Source: Streptomyces sp. R44 (GTDB lineage Bacteria; Actinomycetota; Actinomycetes; Streptomycetales; Streptomycetaceae). From it: a stretch of 64,000 nucleotides of DNA. Below are positions 41,421 through 51,881 of this stretch, piece by piece; the first letter of the stretch is position 1; each line of letters begins with the position of its first letter. The notes under the pieces were generated by a model that saw only the letters and a list, made by a program, of their open reading frames with translations, ran no database searches and was not told the origin of the DNA. The stretch is from assembly GCF_041053105.1 (NCBI RefSeq), contig NZ_CP163444.1:5766001-5830000 (forward strand), written 5' to 3'. The position numbers and the translations under genes were made by a program.

Positions 41421-42812
41421 ATGAGCCGTTCCGCCCACCCCGCCGGGCCCCGCCACGCCGACGTCCTGCCCGAGGGGCACTACTCCGCCCCGCCCGCCGA
41501 CCTCAACCGGCTCGACCCGAAGGTGTGGGCCCGGACCGTCACGCGCGACGAGCGCGGGGTCGCCACCGTCGGCGGGATCGCCGTCGACGCCCTCGCCGAG
41601 GAGTTCGGCACGCCCGCCTACTTCCTCGACGAGGCCGACTTCCGCGCCCGCTGCCGCGCCTGGGCCGAGGCCTTCGGCAAGGACGCCGACGTCTTCTACG
41701 CCGGGAAGGCCTTCCTCTCCCGTGCCGTCGTGCGGTGGCTCAAGGAGGAGGGGCTCAATCTCGATGTGTGTTCCGGCGGTGAGCTGACCACGGCTCTCTC
41801 CGCCGGGATGCCCGCCGAGCGCATCGCCTTCCACGGCAACAACAAGAGCGAGGGCGAGATTCGTACGGCCGTCGAGGCCGGCGTCGGGCGGATCGTGCTC
41901 GACTCCTTCCAGGAGATCGTCCGCGTCGCTCATGTCGCGCAGTCCCTCGGCAAGCGCCAGCGTGTGCAGATCCGCGTGACCGTCGGTGTGGAAGCGCACA
42001 CGCACGAGTTCATCGCCACCGCCCACGAGGACCAGAAGTTCGGCATCGCCCTCGCCGGCGGGCAGGCCGCCGAGGCCGTGCGGCGGGCCCTCAAGCTCGA
42101 CGGGCTCGAGCTCATCGGGATCCACTCCCACATCGGGTCGCAGATCTTCGACATGGCCGGATTCGAGGTGTCCGCGCGGCGCGTCGTCCAGCTGCTCGCC
42201 GAGGTGCGCGACGAGCACGGGGTCGAGCTGCCCGAGATCGACCTCGGCGGTGGGCTCGGCATCGCGTACACCTCCGAGGACGACCCGCGTGAGCCGCACG
42301 AGATCGCCAAGGCCCTCGGTGAGATCGTGACCCGGGAGTGCGAGGCCGCGGGGCTGCGGACTCCTCGGATCTCCGTCGAGCCCGGGCGGGCCATCGTGGG
42401 CCCCACCGCCTTCACCCTCTACCGCGTCGGCACCGTCAAGCCGCTCGAAGGGCTGCGGACGTACGTGAGCGTCGACGGCGGCATGTCGGACAACATCCGC
42501 ACCGCCCTCTACGACGCCGAGTACAGCGTCAGCCTCGTCTCGCGGACCAGCGAGGCCGAGCCGATGCTCTCCCGCGTCGTCGGCAAGCACTGCGAGAGCG
42601 GCGACATCGTCGTACGGGACGCCTTCCTGCCCTCGGACCTGGCGCCCGGCGACCTCATCGCAGTGCCGGCCACCGGTGCGTACTGCCGTTCCATGGCCAG
42701 CAACTACAACCACGCCCTCCGGCCGCCCGTCGTCGCCGTCCGCGACGGCGAGGCGCGGGTCATCGTCCGGCGCGAGACGGAGGAAGATCTCCTGCGTCTC
42801 GACGTCGGCTGA
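41421..42812 (+). CDS. lysA: Diaminopimelate decarboxylase
   Basis: LysA converts meso-diaminopimelate to L-lysine and CO2, the last step of lysine synthesis, using PLP. The 463-residue protein has the PLP Lys96 in FYAGKAFL, HSHIGSQIFD, the glycine loop DLGGGLGIAY, VEPGRAIVG, CESGD and GAYCRSMASNYN, all of fold-III decarboxylases. ATG at 41421. It follows the ArgS-like gene by 12 bp. After the stop a 16-bp triplicate and a hairpin separate it from hom, so the homoserine genes probably have their own promoter. Confidence 0.97.
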   Translation: MSRSAHPAGPRHADVLPEGHYSAPPADLNRLDPKVWARTVTRDERGVATVGGIAVDALAEEFGTPAYFLDEADFRARCRAWAEAFGKDADVFYAGKAFLSRAVVRWLKEEGLNLDVCSGGELTTALSAGMPAERIAFHGNNKSEGEIRTAVEAGVGRIVLDSFQEIVRVAHVAQSLGKRQRVQIRVTVGVEAHTHEFIATAHEDQKFGIALAGGQAAEAVRRALKLDGLELIGIHSHIGSQIFDMAGFEVSARRVVQLLAEVRDEHGVELPEIDLGGGLGIAYTSEDDPREPHEIAKALGEIVTRECEAAGLRTPRISVEPGRAIVGPTAFTLYRVGTVKPLEGLRTYVSVDGGMSDNIRTALYDAEYSVSLVSRTSEAEPMLSRVVGKHCESGDIVVRDAFLPSDLAPGDLIAVPATGAYCRSMASNYNHALRPPVVAVRDGEARVIVRRETEEDLLRLDVG

Positions 42813-42857
42813 TGAAATAGTCGTGTGACGAAACAGTCGAGTGATGAAATAGGTGTC
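42810..42857 (+). repeat. 16-bp tandem triplicate after lysA
   Basis: Three units start TGATGAAATAGTCGTG, TGACGAAACAGTCGAG and TGATGAAATAGGTGTC at 42810, 42826 and 42842. The first includes the lysA stop codon. The segment is AT-richer than its surroundings. Confidence 0.85.
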
Positions 42858-42864
42858 TCAGGAT

Positions 42865-42893
42865 CCGGACTGGGGGCTGAAACCCTCGTCCGG
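42865..42893 (+). terminator. Hairpin between lysA and hom
   Basis: CCGGAC and GTCCGG pair, with an inner GGG/CCC step and a small loop. It is a likely lysA terminator or attenuator, 62 bp upstream of hom. Confidence 0.6.
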
Positions 42894-42954
42894 TGAGTGA
42901 GACTGGTTCCACCGTAGAAATACGACGACGAAGTAGTACGAGAAACGAGGTCGG

Positions 42955-44247
42955 ATGATGCGTACGCGTCCGCTGAAGGTGGCGCTGCTGGGCTGTGGAG
43001 TGGTCGGCTCAGAGGTGGCGCGCATCATGACGACGCACGCCGACGACCTCGCCGCGCGCATCGGCGCGCCGGTCGAGCTCGCCGGCGTGGCCGTCCGCCG
43101 GCCCGACAAGGTCCGCGGGGGAGTCCCCGCGGAGCTGATCACCACCGACGCGACCGCCCTCGTCAAACGCGGGGACATCGACGTCGTCGTCGAGGTCATC
43201 GGCGGCATCGAGCCGGCCCGCACCCTCATCACCACCGCCTTCGAGCACGGCGCCTCCGTCGTCTCCGCCAACAAGGCGCTGCTCGCCCAGGACGGCGCGA
43301 GCCTCTACGCCGCCGCCGAGCAGCACGGACAGGACCTCTATTACGAGGCCGCCGTCGCGGGTGCCATTCCGCTCATCCGGCCGCTGCGCGAGTCCCTCGC
43401 CGGCGACAAGATCAACCGTGTGATGGGCATCGTCAACGGCACGACGAACTTCATCCTCGACAAGATGGACTCCACCGGCGCCGGCTACCAGGAGGCCCTG
43501 GACGAGGCCACCGCGCTCGGGTACGCCGAGGCCGACCCGACCGCCGACGTCGAGGCCTTCGACGCCGCCGCCAAGGCCGCCATCCTCGCCGGGATCGCCT
43601 TCCACACGCGCGTGCGCCTCGACGACGTCTACCGCGAGGGCATGACCGAGGTGACCGCCGCCGACTTCGCCTCCGCCAAGGAGATGGGCTGCACCATCAA
43701 GCTGCTCGCGATCTGCGAGCGGGCCGCCGACGGCGAGTCCGTCACCGCGCGCGTGCACCCCGCGATGATCCCGCTCAGCCACCCGCTCGCCTCCGTCCGC
43801 GAGGCGTACAACGCGGTCTTCGTCGAGGCGGAGGCCGCCGGGCAGCTCATGTTCTACGGCCCCGGGGCGGGCGGCTCGCCGACCGCCTCGGCCGTGCTCG
43901 GCGACGTCGTCGCCGTCTGCCGCAACCGTCTCAACGAGGCGACGGGCCCCGGCGAGTCCGCGTACACCCAACTGCCCGTGAGCTCCATGGGCGAGGTCGT
44001 CACGCGGTACCACATCAGCCTCGACGTGGCCGACAAGCCGGGCGTCCTCGCCCAGGTCGCGACGGTCTTCGCCGAGCACGGCGTATCCATCGATACGGTG
44101 CGCCAGCAGGGCAAGGACGGCGAGGCCTCCCTCGTCGTCGTCACCCACCGCGCGCCCGACGCCGCCCTCTCCGGGACCGTCGAGGCGCTGCGCAAGCTCG
44201 ACACCGTGCGCGGTGTCGCCAGCATCATGCGTGTTGAAGGGGAGTAA
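42955..44247 (+). CDS. hom: Homoserine dehydrogenase
   Basis: Hom reduces aspartate semialdehyde to homoserine with NAD(P)H, feeding threonine, methionine and isoleucine synthesis. The 430-residue protein has a Rossmann site LLGCGVVGSEV, NKALLAQDG, catalytic-domain segments GIVNGTTNFIL and ALGYAEADPTADVEAFDAAAK, and a C-terminal ACT domain (YHISLDVADKPGVLAQVATVFAEH), the threonine feedback site. ATG ATG at 42955/42958; either can serve, with GAGG upstream. thrC follows six bases after the stop, so the two form one transcript. Confidence 0.97.
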   Translation: MMRTRPLKVALLGCGVVGSEVARIMTTHADDLAARIGAPVELAGVAVRRPDKVRGGVPAELITTDATALVKRGDIDVVVEVIGGIEPARTLITTAFEHGASVVSANKALLAQDGASLYAAAEQHGQDLYYEAAVAGAIPLIRPLRESLAGDKINRVMGIVNGTTNFILDKMDSTGAGYQEALDEATALGYAEADPTADVEAFDAAAKAAILAGIAFHTRVRLDDVYREGMTEVTAADFASAKEMGCTIKLLAICERAADGESVTARVHPAMIPLSHPLASVREAYNAVFVEAEAAGQLMFYGPGAGGSPTASAVLGDVVAVCRNRLNEATGPGESAYTQLPVSSMGEVVTRYHISLDVADKPGVLAQVATVFAEHGVSIDTVRQQGKDGEASLVVVTHRAPDAALSGTVEALRKLDTVRGVASIMRVEGE

Positions 44248-44253
44248 GGACCC

Positions 44254-45324
44254 ATGACCCACAAGGGCACCCACCAGTGGCGCGGCATCATCGAGGAGTA
44301 CCGGGACCGCCTTCCGGTCACGGACACGACGCCGGTCGTCACGCTCCGTGAGGGCGGCACGCCGCTCGTCCCCGCTCAGGTCCTCTCCGAGCGCACGGGC
44401 TGCGAGGTGCACCTCAAGGTCGAGGGCGCCAACCCCACCGGCTCCTTCAAGGACCGGGGCATGACCATGGCCATCACGAAGGCCAAGGAGGAGGGCGCGC
44501 AGGCCGTCATCTGCGCGTCCACCGGCAACACCTCGGCGTCCGCCGCCGCCTACGCCGTGCGCGCCGGGATGGTCTCCGCCGTCCTCGTGCCGCAGGGCAA
44601 GATCGCGCTCGGCAAGATGGGCCAGGCCCTCGTGCACGGCGCGAAGATCCTCCAGGTCGACGGCAACTTCGACGACTGCCTGACCCTGGCCCGCAGCCTC
44701 TCCGAGAACTACCCGGTGGCGCTGGTCAATTCGGTCAACCCGGTCCGCATCGAGGGCCAGAAGACCGCCGCGTTCGAGATCGTGGACATGCTGGGCGACG
44801 CCCCCGACATCCACGTGCTGCCCGTCGGCAACGCCGGCAACATCACGGCGTACTGGAAGGGGTACCGCGAGTACGCCACCGACGGTCTCGCCACCCACCG
44901 CCCGCGCATGTGGGGCTTCCAGGCCTCCGGCTCCGCCCCGCTCGTGCGCGGCGAGGTCGTCAAGGACCCGTCGACGATCGCCACCGCGATCCGCATCGGC
45001 AACCCGGCCTCGTGGGACTACGCGATCGCCGCGCGCGACGAGTCGGGCGGCTTCATCGACGAGGTGACGGACCGTGAGATCCTGCAGGCCTACCGCCTGT
45101 TGGCCGCTCAGGAGGGCGTCTTCGTCGAGCCCGCCTCGGCCGCCTCGGTCGCCGGTCTGCTGAAGGCCGCCGCGCAGGGCAAGGTCGACCCCGGCCAGAC
45201 GATCGTCTGCACCGTCACCGGCAACGGCCTCAAGGACCCCGACTGGGCCGTCGCCGGCGCGCCGCAGCCGGTCACCGTCCCGGTCGACGCCGCGGCCGCC
45301 GCCGAGCGCCTCGGTCTGGCCTGA
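44254..45324 (+). CDS. thrC: Threonine synthase
   Basis: ThrC turns O-phosphohomoserine into threonine with PLP. The 356-residue protein is the short, actinobacterial class I type: PLP Lys66 in [24 protein letters not shown] for phosphate binding, and [15 protein letters not shown]. It starts six bases after hom with AAGGA in front. Two hairpins separate it from thrB. Confidence 0.97.
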   Translation: MTHKGTHQWRGIIEEYRDRLPVTDTTPVVTLREGGTPLVPAQVLSERTGCEVHLKVEGANPTGSFKDRGMTMAITKAKEEGAQAVICASTGNTSASAAAYAVRAGMVSAVLVPQGKIALGKMGQALVHGAKILQVDGNFDDCLTLARSLSENYPVALVNSVNPVRIEGQKTAAFEIVDMLGDAPDIHVLPVGNAGNITAYWKGYREYATDGLATHRPRMWGFQASGSAPLVRGEVVKDPSTIATAIRIGNPASWDYAIAARDESGGFIDEVTDREILQAYRLLAAQEGVFVEPASAASVAGLLKAAAQGKVDPGQTIVCTVTGNGLKDPDWAVAGAPQPVTVPVDAAAAAERLGLA

Positions 45325-45342
45325 AAACAAGCAAGGCCCGCC

Positions 45343-45375
45343 GGTTCCTGATCGGGTGAAACCCGATCAGGAACC
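45343..45375 (+). terminator. Strong hairpin after thrC
   Basis: A perfect 15-bp stem (45343-45357 with 45361-45375) with the three-base loop GAA lies 18 bases after the thrC stop. It can act as a terminator or processing site. Confidence 0.8.
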
Positions 45376-45376
45376 T

Positions 45377-45434
45377 ACATAGGCGCACAGGATGGCTCGC
45401 GACACGCATCGTGCGCCTCCTGTGCGCCCTATGT
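45377..45434 (+). promoter_or_regulatory. Long second hairpin in the thrB leader
   Basis: Positions 45377-45392 pair with 45418-45434 (16 bp with one bulged base); the 25-base loop has a further CGCGACACG-type stem. It begins two bases after the first hairpin and lies 180 bp upstream of thrB. The two-stem order is that of an attenuation or antitermination region, but no leader peptide rich in Thr or Ile is evident. Confidence 0.55.
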
Positions 45435-45615
45435 CGCCACAGAACCTTCCTTCGATAGGCTGTACCGAACCCACCCCGACGCATATGCGCGGTGTCGTTG
45501 CCGTTGTCGCCCCCGCGGCCGAAACGGCCCCCAGGGGCCCGGGTCCCCGAGTGCTTCTCTTGCAGTACCCGTTGTCTGAAACACCGTTTTCGCAATCAAG
45601 GAGAGTCAACGAGCG

Positions 45616-46533
45616 ATGGCCGGTCCAGCGTTCCGCGCCGCCGCCGTACGGGTGCGCGTCCCCGCCACCAGCGCCAACCTCGGCCCGGGCTTCGATGCCT
45701 TCGGCCTGTCGCTGGGGCTCTACGACGACGTCGTCGTCCGGGTCGCCGACTCCGGGCTGCACGTCGACATCGCCGGTGAGGGCGCCGAGACGCTCCCGCG
45801 CGACGAGAGCCACCTGCTCGTACGCTCCCTGCGCACGGCCTTCGACCTGCTCGGCGGACAGCCGCGCGGCCTCGAGGTCGTCTGCGCCAACCGCATCCCG
45901 CACGGCCGCGGCCTCGGCTCCTCCTCCGCCGCCATCTGCGCCGGCATCGTCGCCGCCCGCGCCGTGACCATAGGCGGGGACGCCAAGCTCGACGAGGCCG
46001 CCCTCCTGGAGCTGGCCACCGAGATCGAGGGCCACCCCGACAACGTCGCCGCCTGTCTGCTCGGCGGATTCACGCTCGCCTGGACCGAGTCCGGTGCCGC
46101 GCGGGCGATCAGGATGGATCCCTCGGATTCCATCGTTCCGGTGGTTTTCGTTCCCGGAAAGCCCGTACTGACCGAGACCGCCCGCGGACTCCTGCCGCGC
46201 ACCGTCCCGCACGTGGACGCCGCCGCCAACGCCGGCCGCGCCGCCCTCCTCGTCGAGGCCCTGACCCGCCGCCCCGAGCTGCTGCTCCCGGCCACCGAGG
46301 ACCGGCTGCACCAGGAGTACCGGGCCCCCGCGATGCCCGAGAGCATCGCCCTGGTGAACCGGCTGCGCGCGGACGGCGTCCCCGCGGTCATCTCCGGCGC
46401 GGGCCCCACGGTCCTCGCGCTGGCCGAACACGGGACGGCCGACAAGGTCGCCCGCCTCGCGGGCGAGGGCTGGGCCGCCAACCGGCTCGACCTCGACGCG
46501 TCCGGAGCGAGTGTCCTGCCGCTGGCGCCCTAG
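45616..46533 (+). CDS. thrB: Homoserine kinase
   Basis: ThrB phosphorylates homoserine with ATP ahead of ThrC. The 305-residue GHMP-kinase has RVRVPATSANLGPGFDAFG at the N-terminus, the phosphate loop PHGRGLGSSSAAICAGI and the C-terminal GAGPTVLAL. The ATG at 45616 has an AAGGAG whose spacing of 12 bases is long; no better start exists. It is separated from thrC by the 291-bp hairpin region and may have its own promoter. Confidence 0.96.
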   Translation: MAGPAFRAAAVRVRVPATSANLGPGFDAFGLSLGLYDDVVVRVADSGLHVDIAGEGAETLPRDESHLLVRSLRTAFDLLGGQPRGLEVVCANRIPHGRGLGSSSAAICAGIVAARAVTIGGDAKLDEAALLELATEIEGHPDNVAACLLGGFTLAWTESGAARAIRMDPSDSIVPVVFVPGKPVLTETARGLLPRTVPHVDAAANAGRAALLVEALTRRPELLLPATEDRLHQEYRAPAMPESIALVNRLRADGVPAVISGAGPTVLALAEHGTADKVARLAGEGWAANRLDLDASGASVLPLAP

Positions 46534-46951
46534 GCGTGTGGCGGCCGGGGCGCCGGGCAGCGCCTCGGACAGGAGATTGCCGGTGAGGGAGAGGGGGAAT
46601 GTTTGTTGGAGCCGGTAGTGTTAACCTCAAGTCTGCACCCGACCTCTTTGTGGAGCGGTGCGGAGTGTCCCCATCAGGGACCACCCATTCTTCCGGGAGC
46701 CTCCCCAACTGCCTGAGCAGCCTGCCTGAGCAGTTTCGAGCACGCTCCGGAACCGGCACGACACCCCTCGCTCTTCTTTCGAGCCGAGGGCCGAGCAGGG
46801 GGCGCTCGGGCCGGACCCACAGCACGTTCTCTCTCCGCCGTACCCGGCGGGACCACCGCCCCGGACACGGTCCACGAACCAGGACCCTGCCGGACAGCAC
46901 AACCGGTCGCCGAGCCAGATGGCCGACGTCCGCTCCAGGGAAGGACCCTTC
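46534..46951 (+). promoter_or_regulatory. 418-bp leader region of rho
   Basis: No protein gene is seen. The part from about 46600 is relatively AT-rich (GAATGTTTGTTGG, TAGTGTTAACCTC) and is a candidate promoter, TAGTGT being a possible -10. The remaining 300 bases are C-rich with few G-rich stems and contain CTGAGCAGCCTGCCTGAGCAG as an imperfect direct repeat (46713-46733). A long C-rich untranslated leader fits autoregulation of rho by its own product. Confidence 0.5.
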
Positions 46952-48979
46952 GTGAGCGACACCACCGATCTGATGGGCGTGACTGCCGACAACAGTGTCG
47001 ACACCGCCGCGCCCGCCGCAGGTGCCACCGGCACCGCACGGCGCCGCCGCTCCGGCACCGGCCTCGAGGGCATGGTCCTGGCCGAGCTGCAGCAGGTCGC
47101 GTCCGGCCTCGGCATCAGGGGCACCGCGCGGATGCGCAAGAGCCAGCTGATCGAGGTCATCAAGGAGGCGCAGGCCGGAGGCTCCGCCGCCCCCGCCAAG
47201 GCCGCCGACGCCACCGAGACCAAGCCGAAGCGCCGCGCCACCTCCAAGGCCCGCACGGACGAGGCCGCCGAGGCCGCCGCGCCCAAGGCGGAGAAGGCCG
47301 AGAAGGCCGTCGCCCAGCAGCAGATCGACATCCCGGGCCAGCCGGCCGCCGACGACGCCCCGGCCGGTGAGCGCCGCCGTCGTCGCGCCACCGCCCCCGC
47401 CGGATCCCCGGAGGGCGAGGCGAAGGCCGAGGCCACCCAGGTCGTCAAGACCGAGGCCCGTACCGAGACCCGTGAGGTCAAGGCCGAGCCGCAGGCCGAC
47501 GCCAAGGCCGAGACCGCCGTCGACACCGCCGAGGGCCGCGGCCGCCGCGACCGCGGCGAGCGGGGCGAGCGCGGGGAGCGCGGCGACCGCCGTGACCGCC
47601 GTGACCGCCAGCGCGACCGCAAGGGCGACGAGCAGCAGGGCGGTGGCCAGGGCGGCCAGCGTCAGCGCCAGGGCGGCCAGGGCCAGGGTCAGGGCCAGCA
47701 GGGTGGCCAGCAGGCCGGCCCGCAGGACGACTACGACGACGAGGCGGGCGGCCGTCGCGGCCGTCGCGGGCGCTACCGCGACCGCCGTGGCCGTCGCGGC
47801 CGTGACGACTTCCAGGCCGGCGAGCCGCAGGTCGCCGACGACGATGTCCTGATCCCCGTCGCGGGCATCCTCGACATCCTCGACAACTACGCGTTCATCC
47901 GGACCTCCGGCTACCTGCCCGGCCCGAACGACGTGTACGTCTCCCTCGCCCAGGTCCGCAAGAACGGCCTGCGCAAGGGTGACCACGTCACCGGTGCCGT
48001 GCGTCAGCCGAAGGAGGGCGAGCGCCGCGAGAAGTTCAACGCGCTCGTTCGCCTGGACTCCGCGAACGGCATGGCCGCCGACTCCGGCCGCGGCCGCCCG
48101 GAGTTCAACAAGCTGACCCCGCTCTACCCCCAGGACCGGCTCCGTCTGGAGACCGACCCGGGCGTGCTCACCACCCGCATCATCGACCTCGTGTCGCCGA
48201 TCGGTAAGGGTCAGCGCGGTCTGATCGTGGCCCCGCCGAAGACCGGCAAGACCATGATCATGCAGGCGATCGCCAACGCGATCACGCACAACAACCCCGA
48301 GTGCCACCTGATGGTCGTCCTGGTCGACGAGCGTCCGGAAGAGGTCACCGACATGCAGCGGTCGGTCAAGGGCGAGGTCATCTCCTCGACCTTCGACCGT
48401 CCGGCCGAGGACCACACCACCGTCGCCGAGCTGGCCATCGAGCGCGCCAAGCGCCTCGTGGAGCTGGGTCACGACGTGGTCGTCCTGCTCGACTCCATCA
48501 CCCGTCTGGGCCGCGCGTACAACCTCGCGGCGCCCGCCTCCGGCCGCATCCTGTCCGGTGGTGTCGACTCGACCGCGCTCTACCCGCCGAAGCGCTTCTT
48601 CGGTGCCGCGCGCAACATCGAGGACGGCGGCTCGCTGACCATCCTGGCCACCGCGCTGGTCGACACCGGCTCGCGGATGGACGAGGTGATCTTCGAGGAG
48701 TTCAAGGGCACCGGCAACATGGAGCTCAAGCTCGACCGCAAGCTCGCCGACAAGCGCATCTTCCCGGCCGTCGACGTCGACGCCTCGGGCACGCGCAAGG
48801 AGGAGATCCTCCTCGGCAGCGACGAGCTCGCCGTCACCTGGAAGCTGCGTCGCGTGCTCCACGCGCTCGACCAGCAGCAGGCGATCGAGCTGCTGCTCGA
48901 CAAGATGAAGCAGACCAAGTCGAACGGCGAGTTCCTGCTCCAGATCCAGAAGACGACGCCGGGCGGCAACAACGACTGA
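46952..48979 (+). CDS. rho: Transcription termination factor Rho
   Basis: Rho is a hexameric RNA helicase that ends transcription. The 675-residue protein is longer than E. coli Rho (419) owing to an actinobacterial insert. Residues 35-75 are the Rho-N domain ([27 protein letters not shown]). About 75-290 are low-complexity, first Ala/Lys/Glu-rich, then [19 protein letters not shown] and QGGQGQGQ runs. The RNA-binding domain and ATPase follow, with Walker A APPKTGKT (Lys433) and the hexamer motor motifs [16 protein letters not shown] and [15 protein letters not shown] at 46952 with AAGGA seven bases upstream is the usual start (VSDTTDLMG). Confidence 0.97.
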   Translation: MSDTTDLMGVTADNSVDTAAPAAGATGTARRRRSGTGLEGMVLAELQQVASGLGIRGTARMRKSQLIEVIKEAQAGGSAAPAKAADATETKPKRRATSKARTDEAAEAAAPKAEKAEKAVAQQQIDIPGQPAADDAPAGERRRRRATAPAGSPEGEAKAEATQVVKTEARTETREVKAEPQADAKAETAVDTAEGRGRRDRGERGERGERGDRRDRRDRQRDRKGDEQQGGGQGGQRQRQGGQGQGQGQQGGQQAGPQDDYDDEAGGRRGRRGRYRDRRGRRGRDDFQAGEPQVADDDVLIPVAGILDILDNYAFIRTSGYLPGPNDVYVSLAQVRKNGLRKGDHVTGAVRQPKEGERREKFNALVRLDSANGMAADSGRGRPEFNKLTPLYPQDRLRLETDPGVLTTRIIDLVSPIGKGQRGLIVAPPKTGKTMIMQAIANAITHNNPECHLMVVLVDERPEEVTDMQRSVKGEVISSTFDRPAEDHTTVAELAIERAKRLVELGHDVVVLLDSITRLGRAYNLAAPASGRILSGGVDSTALYPPKRFFGAARNIEDGGSLTILATALVDTGSRMDEVIFEEFKGTGNMELKLDRKLADKRIFPAVDVDASGTRKEEILLGSDELAVTWKLRRVLHALDQQQAIELLLDKMKQTKSNGEFLLQIQKTTPGGNND

Positions 48980-49047
48980 CGCGAGAGCTGCGTCACACGA
49001 CGAGAGCCGGGCCCCGGGCCCGTAACCCCGTCGTGACCTGCGTGAAC

Positions 49048-49083
49048 CACTGCGCCCACCGTGTCCGCACGGTGGGCGCAGTG
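49048..49083 (+). terminator. Terminator after rho
   Basis: A perfect 16-bp stem (49048-49063 with 49068-49083) with the tetraloop TCCG. Confidence 0.9.
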
Positions 49084-49195
49084 CTGTGTCCGCTCAAACC
49101 TCATAGGTCCGTATGCAACCCTTTCGGGTGCTTCGCCGTCACAGAAGGTGAATCCGAGGGCGTCACAGAAGGCATTCGAGGGCCGAGGGAAGACG

Positions 49196-50290
49196 ATGAC
49201 CGAGCAGAGCAAGACCGGCCGCGCACGCGGCGCGGGCAGCGGCCGACGCCGCAGGCCGCCCGCCAAGCGGCGCAAGGCGCCGATCCTGATATCGGGGGCC
49301 GTCGCGGTCCTCGTCCTCGGCGGCGCCGGACTCGGCTACGTGTACGTCAAGCTCGACGGCAACCTCAAGGGCGTCGACATCAACGCCCAGCTCGGCACCG
49401 AACGCCCCCAGAACGTCGACAACGGCTCCGTCGACATCCTCGTCCTCGGCTCCGACTCCCGCTCCGGCGACAACGGCGCCTACGGCAAGGACGAGGGCGG
49501 CGCCCGCTCCGACACCGCGATGGTCGTGCACGTCTACGAGGGCCACAAGAGGGCGAGCGTGGTCTCCATACCCCGCGACACCCTCATAGACCGGCCCTCC
49601 TGCACCGACGCGAAGGGGACGGCCGTCGCCGGCGAGCGGCGGGCCATGTTCAACACCGCGTACGAGGTCGGCGGCCCCGCCTGCGCCGTCAAGACCGTCG
49701 AGTCGATGTCCGGCATCCGCATGGACCACTACATCGAGGTCGACTTCACCGGCTTCAAGAAGCTCATCGACGAACTCGGCGGCGTCGAGATCACCACCAC
49801 GCAGGCCATCAAGGACTCCAAGAGCCACCTCGACCTCGCCCCGGGCACGCACACCCTCGACGGCGAGCAGTCCCTCGGCCTCGTCCGTACCCGCAAGAGC
49901 GTCGGCGACGGCAGCGACCTCGGCCGCATCCAGCTCCAGCAGGCCTTCATGAAGGCCTTCGTGAACCAGGTCAAGGACGTCGGCGTCCTCACCGATCCGA
50001 CGAAGCTGTACGGGCTCGCCGACGCCGCCACCAAGGCCATCACGCCCGACTCCGAGCTCGACTCGGTCCAGGAGCTGATGGGCTTCGCCAAGGGGCTCTC
50101 CGGCATCGGCGCCCAGAACATCCACATGGTCACCCTGCCCGTCGAGTACGACCCCCGGGACCCCAACCGCGTCGTGCCCCTCGAAGCCCAGTCCGCACAG
50201 GTCTGGAAGGCCCTCAAGGGCGACCTGCCGATCCCCGCGTCGGCCACGGAGGACACCGCCACCGGCAAGGCCGGCGGCCTCGTGAAGTGA
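49196..50290 (+). CDS. LytR-CpsA-Psr (LCP) family cell-wall glycopolymer transferase
   Basis: LCP proteins attach teichoic or other anionic glycopolymers to peptidoglycan from lipid-linked precursors. The 364-residue protein has a basic cytoplasmic tail ([11 protein letters not shown]), one membrane helix ([22 protein letters not shown]) and the LCP domain with [40 protein letters not shown], and [23 protein letters not shown] carrying the conserved Arg/Asp. The ATG at 49196 is in context GGGAAGACG. TagO, which makes such a polymer precursor, is encoded 5 kb downstream. Confidence 0.93.
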   Translation: MTEQSKTGRARGAGSGRRRRPPAKRRKAPILISGAVAVLVLGGAGLGYVYVKLDGNLKGVDINAQLGTERPQNVDNGSVDILVLGSDSRSGDNGAYGKDEGGARSDTAMVVHVYEGHKRASVVSIPRDTLIDRPSCTDAKGTAVAGERRAMFNTAYEVGGPACAVKTVESMSGIRMDHYIEVDFTGFKKLIDELGGVEITTTQAIKDSKSHLDLAPGTHTLDGEQSLGLVRTRKSVGDGSDLGRIQLQQAFMKAFVNQVKDVGVLTDPTKLYGLADAATKAITPDSELDSVQELMGFAKGLSGIGAQNIHMVTLPVEYDPRDPNRVVPLEAQSAQVWKALKGDLPIPASATEDTATGKAGGLVK

Positions 50291-50424
50291 CCCGGGAATA
50301 CCTCGGGACCGACCCCCGTTTTGGGAGATGCGGCCGGTCCTGGCAGACTGGTACGTCGGCCCCGGTTCACGCTGTCCGCAACCCGCGGCGGCGACCCGGC
50401 GCCCTCCCGAAACTAGGAGACACC

Positions 50425-50643
50425 TTGAAGCGCGAAATCCACCCCGAGTACGTCGAGACGCAGGTCAGCTGCACCTGTGGCGCGTCGTTCACCACTCGTA
50501 GCACCCTGACCGAGGGCACCATCCGTGCCGAGGTCTGCTCCGAGTGCCACCCGTTCTACACGGGCAAGCAGAAGATCCTCGACACCGGTGGCCGCGTGGC
50601 CCGCTTCGAGGCCCGCTTCGGCAAGGCCGGCTCCGCCAAGTAG
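50425..50643 (+). CDS. rpmE: 50S ribosomal protein L31, zinc form
   Basis: The 72-residue L31 ([27 protein letters not shown], then [25 protein letters not shown]) has all four Cys of the zinc-binding type (CTC and CSEC), so it is the C+ form used under zinc-replete conditions. The start is TTG at 50425, with AGGAG five bases upstream. Monocistronic, with a terminator behind. Confidence 0.97.
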   Translation: MKREIHPEYVETQVSCTCGASFTTRSTLTEGTIRAEVCSECHPFYTGKQKILDTGGRVARFEARFGKAGSAK

Positions 50644-50652
50644 CGAGCCCCT

Positions 50653-50696
50653 GCGCCGGTCCACGGTCGCCCCGCGCGGGTGGCCGGGACCGGCGC
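50653..50696 (+). terminator. Terminator after rpmE
   Basis: A 10-bp stem GCGCCGGTCC/GGACCGGCGC followed by TTT; the inner loop has further pairing (GCCCCGCGCGGG). Confidence 0.8.
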
Positions 50697-50739
50697 TTTG
50701 CCGTCCCGTAGCAACTGACGAAAACCCCAGGAGCCCCCG

Positions 50740-51816
50740 ATGTTCGAGGCGGTCGAGGAACTGGTCGGCGAGCACGCCGACCTCGAGACGAAGCTCGCGG
50801 ACCCTTCGGTCCACGCCGATCAGGCGAACGCGCGCAAGCTCAACAAGCGCTACGCCGAGCTGACCCCGATCGTCGCCACCTACCGCTCCTGGAAGCAGAC
50901 CGGTGACGACATCGAGACGGCGCGCGAGCTGATGCACGACGACCCCGACTTCGCCGCCGAGGTCAAGGAGCTCGAGAAGCAGCGCGAGGAGCTCACCGAC
51001 AAGCTCCGCCTGCTCCTCGTCCCGCGCGACCCGAGCGACGACAAGGACGTCATCCTGGAGATCAAGGCGGGCGCAGGCGGCGACGAGTCCGCGCTCTTCG
51101 CCGGCGACCTCCTCCGGATGTACCTGCGGTACGCCGAGCGCGTCGGCTGGAAGACCGAGATCATCGACGCCACCGAGTCCGAGCTCGGCGGCTACAAGGA
51201 CGTCCAGGTCGCCGTGAAGACCAAGGGCGGCAACGGCGCCACCGAGCCCGGCCAGGGCGTCTGGGCCCGGCTCAAGTACGAGGGCGGGGTGCACCGCGTC
51301 CAGCGCGTGCCCGCCACCGAGTCCGCCGGCCGCATCCACACCTCCGCCGCCGGCGTGCTCGTCACGCCCGAGGCCGAGGAGGTCGACGTCGAGATCCACG
51401 CCAACGACCTGCGCATCGACGTCTACCGTTCGTCCGGCCCCGGCGGCCAGTCGGTCAACACCACCGACTCCGCCGTCCGCATCACGCACCTGCCGACCGG
51501 CATCGTCGCCTCCTGCCAGAACGAGAAGAGCCAGCTCCAGAACAAGGAGCAGGCCATGCGCATCCTGCGCTCCCGGCTCCTCGCCGCCGCCCAGGAGAAG
51601 GCCGAGGCCGAGGCCGCCGACGCCCGCCGCAGCCAGGTCCGCACCGTCGACCGGTCCGAGAAGATCCGTACGTACAACTTCCCGGAGAACCGGATCTCCG
51701 ACCACCGCGTCGGCTTCAAGGCGTACAACCTGGACCAGGTGCTCGACGGCGATCTGGACACCATGATCCAGGCCTGCGTCGACGCCGACTCGGCGGCGAA
51801 GCTCGCCGCAGCGTAA
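50740..51816 (+). CDS. prfA: Peptide chain release factor 1
   Basis: RF1 recognises UAA and UAG and triggers peptide release. The 358-residue protein has the helical N-terminal domain, the codon-recognition region and the GGQ motif at residues 235-237 in [22 protein letters not shown] at 50740. prmC, which methylates the GGQ glutamine, follows 65 bp later, so the two are a functional pair. Confidence 0.98.
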   Translation: MFEAVEELVGEHADLETKLADPSVHADQANARKLNKRYAELTPIVATYRSWKQTGDDIETARELMHDDPDFAAEVKELEKQREELTDKLRLLLVPRDPSDDKDVILEIKAGAGGDESALFAGDLLRMYLRYAERVGWKTEIIDATESELGGYKDVQVAVKTKGGNGATEPGQGVWARLKYEGGVHRVQRVPATESAGRIHTSAAGVLVTPEAEEVDVEIHANDLRIDVYRSSGPGGQSVNTTDSAVRITHLPTGIVASCQNEKSQLQNKEQAMRILRSRLLAAAQEKAEAEAADARRSQVRTVDRSEKIRTYNFPENRISDHRVGFKAYNLDQVLDGDLDTMIQACVDADSAAKLAAA

Positions 51817-51881
51817 GGCGGGCGAACCCGCCGCAGCGTAAGGCCCCCCTCAAGCCCCACCCCGCACCACGGAGGACCAGC

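Noticed and set aside
42813..42954. Lysine riboswitch near lysA/hom
   Set aside because: The gap is short and shows only a tandem 16-mer and a simple hairpin, without the five-way junction or L-box conserved segments.
49061..49195. Upstream start for the LCP gene at 49061
   Set aside because: The added 45 residues begin inside the rho terminator and place the signal-anchor unusually far from the N-terminus; the ATG at 49196 fits the family.
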